Origin: Tumebacillus permanentifrigoris | GTDB lineage: Bacteria; Bacillota; Bacilli; Tumebacillales; Tumebacillaceae | Assembly (NCBI RefSeq): GCF_003148565.1 | Contig: NZ_QGGL01000011.1 | Coordinates: 1-64,000 of the forward strand | DNA: 64,000 bases | Reading direction: 5' to 3' | Part shown: positions 61,212-64,000 of the stretch, piece after piece | Layout of the letters: each line of letters begins with the position of its first letter | Numbering within the stretch: position 1 is the first letter of the stretch | Translations under genes and position numbers: made by a program | Notes under the pieces: model-generated | Seen by the model: the letters and a program-made list of their open reading frames with translations, nothing else | The model's database searches: none | What the model was told of the DNA's origin: nothing

Positions 61212-62208
61212 AACGCAACGGAATCGTCTCCACCTGATCGCTCCACGTGGCGAGATGATGGAGCCGGGTCTTGATCACGATGCGATCTGGGTAGAGCTCG
61301 ACGAAGCGCGATTCGCTACGCTCCGGATGCGGGTGCAGATAGAGTCCCTCGCCGCGCTTTTCCGAGCCGGGGGTGGGGTCTGCGGTCAACTCAATCGGTT
61401 CGTACACCGAGCCTAGACCGTAGAAGTGTACGCCTCGCTTGACGACCGCCTCGCTCGGGGCTTCTGCATCGATGTGCGAGTGTCCTGAGAACCACACGAT
61501 GTGCGGGTAGTGGCTTGCCAGATCCAGCAACTCCACCGACTGCACGGCGCTCACATCGGGGTCGGACTTGCCGACGGTGCCGTCGAGCGGTTGGTGGAGA
61601 AACACAAATGTCGGAGCGGCAGGTGCAGAGCGCAGCGTGTTTGCAAACCAGTGGAGCTGTTGGTTGGATAGCCACGCTGCTTCGCCGCGTTCTTTTTGCT
61701 GTCGGAAGTATTGTTCAGAGGAGAGAAAAATCAAGTGTGCGCCATGCACCCACTTGTCATAGTAGAGATTGGGCAGGCTGAATGTACGCAGGAATTGCGC
61801 TTGGGCGCGGGCATCGCTCCACGAGGGGTTGTCCCAGGAGTGATAATAATCATGGTTGCCCATCGTCGGGTACAAGGGACACCCCGCGTGGTCGTTGGCG
61901 ATCTCGCGAGCGAGTGACAAGTCCTCTGGAGATCCGTTGGTGGTCAGGTCTCCGTTGACGACGATGAAGTCGGGATGGTACGTGCGGAGATCGCGCAGGG
62001 CGTTGGCGAATTTCAGCGCGCCGTTGAGATGGGCAGGTTGCCAATCGGACACCACATGGACGTCGGAGAGCACTCCAAACGATGCGAGAGGCTTTTCCAC
62101 ACGTTCTGCCCGACTGGGGGAAGCATAGAAGGATTGGGCGGGGGTCAAGACGCAGCAGAGCAGCAGGGCGACGACGACAGCGAACGTGATCTGGATGGAT
62201 CGGTTCAT
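61210..62208 (-). CDS. Secreted calcineurin-like metallophosphoesterase
   Basis: 332 residues with a signal peptide ending near residue 28. Metal-binding motifs in order: GVLSDVHV, VVNGDLTTNG, GNHDYY, HQPLDG, and SGHSHID, the full set of the calcineurin-like fold. It would hydrolyse phosphoesters outside the membrane; the substrate is unknown. Start ATG 62208 behind GGAGGAATCG. Confidence 0.85.
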   Translation of the reverse strand: MNRSIQITFAVVVALLLCCVLTPAQSFYASPSRAERVEKPLASFGVLSDVHVVSDWQPAHLNGALKFANALRDLRTYHPDFIVVNGDLTTNGSPEDLSLAREIANDHAGCPLYPTMGNHDYYHSWDNPSWSDARAQAQFLRTFSLPNLYYDKWVHGAHLIFLSSEQYFRQQKERGEAAWLSNQQLHWFANTLRSAPAAPTFVFLHQPLDGTVGKSDPDVSAVQSVELLDLASHYPHIVWFSGHSHIDAEAPSEAVVKRGVHFYGLGSVYEPIELTADPTPGSEKRGEGLYLHPHPERSESRFVELYPDRIVIKTRLHHLATWSDQVETIPLR

Positions 62209-62325
62209 CTCGTGCGATTCCTCCTCCGTCTGGTTGAGTCGTCCTAGTGTGCCCCGCGAGCAGGAAATGTACGTCGCATATGGAAATCAGTATCTAGATC
62301 AGGAAAAATTGGAGGCCTACAGAGG

Positions 62326-63429
62326 ATGTCGATCTATGACGTGCGTCTCTCCCGAATTCGGGACTGGATGAAGCAGCGGAACGTGGAAGTTGTACTGGTC
62401 ACGTCGCCGCCGAATGTGAAGTATCTGACGGGGTTTGATTGCCACCCGATGGAACGTTTCATGGGGTTGTGTTTGCAAGCAACGGGCGAGGCGACCTTGT
62501 TCGTGCCGTCCTTGGAGCAGGAGGCGGCACAGAAAGCTGGCTTCCCGCACATCGTCACCGTGTCGGACACCGAAGACCCGATGGACATCGTCCGCGCTGT
62601 CGTCGGCAACGGTCCATTTGGTGCCTTGGCTATCGAAAAGCAACAATTGACGGTAGCGCGATTCGAACAATTGCAAACCGTGTTCGGCACAGCTCCGGCT
62701 GTGGCGGCAGAGGAATTGCTGCAAGATATGCGGATGCGCAAGGACGAAGCAGAAGTCGCGATCATGAAAAAAGCGGCCGAGATCGCCGACCGCGCTGTGG
62801 AAGCGGCCGTACGAGCGATTGCTGTGGGCAAAACCGAAGCGGAGATCGTCTCGGTGATCGAGTCCTCGATGAAAGCGCAGGGCGCTTCGGGCACATCGTT
62901 CCCGACCATCGTGCTGGCTGGCGAGAAAAGCGCCCTGCCGCACGGCGTCCCAGGCAATCGCACGATCCAAGAAGGGGACTTCGTGTTGCTCGACTTGGGG
63001 GCTGTCTATGAAGGCTACTGCTCCGACATCACGCGGACATTCGTCGTCGGTGAGCCGTCTGATGAACAAGTGATCATCTACGAAGCGGTGCTCGCGGGCA
63101 ATCTCGCAGGCATCATGGCGACCAAACCGGGCCTGCCTGCCAAAGTCGTCGATGCAGCAGCACGCCAAACCATCGAAGGCTTCGGCTATGGGGAGTACTT
63201 TACGCACCGCGTCGGTCATGGACTGGGCATCGAGGTACACGAATTCCCGTCCATGCACGGCAACAACGAACAAAAACTCGTGCCGGGGATGGTCTTCACC
63301 ATCGAGCCGGGCGTGTACGTGTCCGGTCTCGGCGGCGTCCGCATCGAGGACGATGTGTTGGTCACCGAGACGGGTGTCGAAGTGCTGACCAAGTATCCGA
63401 AGGAACTGCAGATCCTTGGTGTTGAGTAA
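62326..63429 (+). CDS. Xaa-Pro peptidase (M24 family, PepQ/YqhT-like)
   Basis: 367 residues. Creatinase-like N-domain (~1-130) followed by the pita-bread domain. Metal ligands: VLLDLGAVYEGYCSDITRTF (two Asp), HRVGHGLGIEVHEFP (His), VFTIEPGVYV (Glu), VRIEDDVLVT (Glu). It removes residues adjacent to proline from peptides in the cytosol. GGAGG lies ten bases before ATG 62326. Confidence 0.92.
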   Translation: MSIYDVRLSRIRDWMKQRNVEVVLVTSPPNVKYLTGFDCHPMERFMGLCLQATGEATLFVPSLEQEAAQKAGFPHIVTVSDTEDPMDIVRAVVGNGPFGALAIEKQQLTVARFEQLQTVFGTAPAVAAEELLQDMRMRKDEAEVAIMKKAAEIADRAVEAAVRAIAVGKTEAEIVSVIESSMKAQGASGTSFPTIVLAGEKSALPHGVPGNRTIQEGDFVLLDLGAVYEGYCSDITRTFVVGEPSDEQVIIYEAVLAGNLAGIMATKPGLPAKVVDAAARQTIEGFGYGEYFTHRVGHGLGIEVHEFPSMHGNNEQKLVPGMVFTIEPGVYVSGLGGVRIEDDVLVTETGVEVLTKYPKELQILGVE

Positions 63430-63480
63430 CAACAAAATTCCTCAAATGCCCCAGATTCGGGGCTTAGCTCGATGCTCGAT

Positions 63481-63516
63481 AAAAAAGAACTTGCCCGCAG
63501 TGGGGCAAGTTCTTTT
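63481..63516. terminator. Bidirectional terminator
   Basis: aaaagaacttgccc/gggcaagttctttt stem between the convergent peptidase and the secreted-protein gene. Confidence 0.92.
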
Positions 63517-63535
63517 CCTTTCAATAAGCCATTGC

Positions 63536-64000
63536 TTAGCGGTCGCCCGACAGCCACAGCACGGTGTTGACTGCAAGCGCTGCGTCGCTGTAGTCAGACC
63601 AACCGTCGTACAGGCTGTCACCAGCTGCACCCGTGCCATCATCGTACAGCGAGGAATCGCCAAGGGCCGCGAAACGGCCGGAGCCGTAGTTGCCGTGGAT
63701 GTGGAACGGATCTGCTTGACTGGTCAGGAAGATATCGGAAACGATCGAGGTGTTGGAGCCGGTTTTGTGGATCGTCGAACCGTTCCATGCGCCGACGGAG
63801 GTAACGCCGCTGGTCAGCGTGTTCGCGCGAACATCGGTGATCGGCTCTTGCGATACGTTGTTGCGGTTGAAGTAGAAGCCGTAGGTAGCACCTACCCAGG
63901 AGCCCGTGCTCGGGTTGGCAACCGTTTGCGATCCGTCAAAAATTTGCACGGAGTCCCAACCGTCGTTGTTGCGGTCGGAAACGATGTGGTCGGCGATGAA
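63536..64000 (-). CDS. C-terminal part of a secreted protein, 5' end off the right edge
   Basis: 155 residues visible; the frame stays open to base 64000. The sequence contains DHIVSDRNNDGWDSVQIFDG, GATYGFYFNRN, SGRFAALGDSSLYDDGTGAAG and ends AALAVNTVLWLSGDR. This ending resembles the glutaminase-like/DUF4350-type domain at the C-terminus of large secreted hydrolases and nucleases in Bacillales, but I cannot name the protein. Low-Cys, Asn/Asp/Gly-rich composition fits an extracellular location. Confidence 0.6.
   Translation of the reverse strand, partial: FIADHIVSDRNNDGWDSVQIFDGSQTVANPSTGSWVGATYGFYFNRNNVSQEPITDVRANTLTSGVTSVGAWNGSTIHKTGSNTSIVSDIFLTSQADPFHIHGNYGSGRFAALGDSSLYDDGTGAAGDSLYDGWSDYSDAALAVNTVLWLSGDR

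Overview
The window looks like a GC-rich, endospore-forming Firmicute, most plausibly of the Alicyclobacillaceae/Tumebacillus kind. This placement is inferred from gene content and was not tested by any search. Evidence for a spore former is a complete cotJABC spore-coat operon, a short Spo0E-like gene missed by length cut-offs, a BclA-like collagen-repeat protein and an SLH-domain surface protein. Strong Shine-Dalgarno sequences, frequent TTG/GTG starts and many hairpin-plus-T terminators fit the same group.

Layout. 1-4.1 kb: surface and wall proteins (collagen-like GAT-repeat protein, C39-like lipoprotein, secreted amidase). 4.3-16.2 kb: tldD/tldE, hotdog thioesterase, AlkA-like glycosylase, several small unknown genes, a Pol I-type 5'-3' exonuclease with a basic tail, a PAS histidine kinase, a HAD phosphatase. 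15.3-21.4 kb: two Yip1-like membrane proteins, a leftward folD-cyclodeaminase-LysR operon, a glycosyltransferase. 21.5-24.8 kb: permease and a two-gene Septu-type (PtuA ATPase/PtuB HNH) anti-phage system. 24.9-29.7 kb: a two-component system with a His-rich lipoprotein, then a chemoreceptor. 29.8-33.3 kb: cydAB with a near-perfect Rex operator, and a thioredoxin-like/MauE pair. 33.3-41.3 kb: cotJABC, greA, GNAT, NlpC/P60 hydrolase, plsY, Spo0E-like, DUF3906-like, pepF, galU-galE. 41.4-52.9 kb: thermolysin-type protease cotranscribed with a 1431-residue SLH protein, MFS transporter, acyl-CoA synthetase, small genes, MBL hydrolase.

53.1-59.8 kb is the most unusual part. Two divergent HTH-TPR regulators of the RRNPP (Rap/NprR/PlcR) type sit next to a four-gene operon whose products resemble each other and the HBL/NHE/ClyA class of alpha-helical pore-forming toxins. 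The left regulator carries a one-base frameshift and overlaps, by ATGA, a 42-residue peptide gene that looks like a pheromone precursor. The right regulator has an inverted repeat covering its ribosome binding site and points at the toxin operon, whose promoter contains a perfect palindrome. The arrangement recalls PlcR-PapR control of hemolysin BL in Bacillus cereus, but the toxins have no signal peptides and there are four related subunits.

59.8-64 kb: an FMN riboswitch with its own promoter and terminator in front of an EamA/DMT transporter (a likely riboflavin importer), a secreted metallophosphoesterase, an M24 peptidase, and the C-terminal part of a secreted protein running off the right edge.
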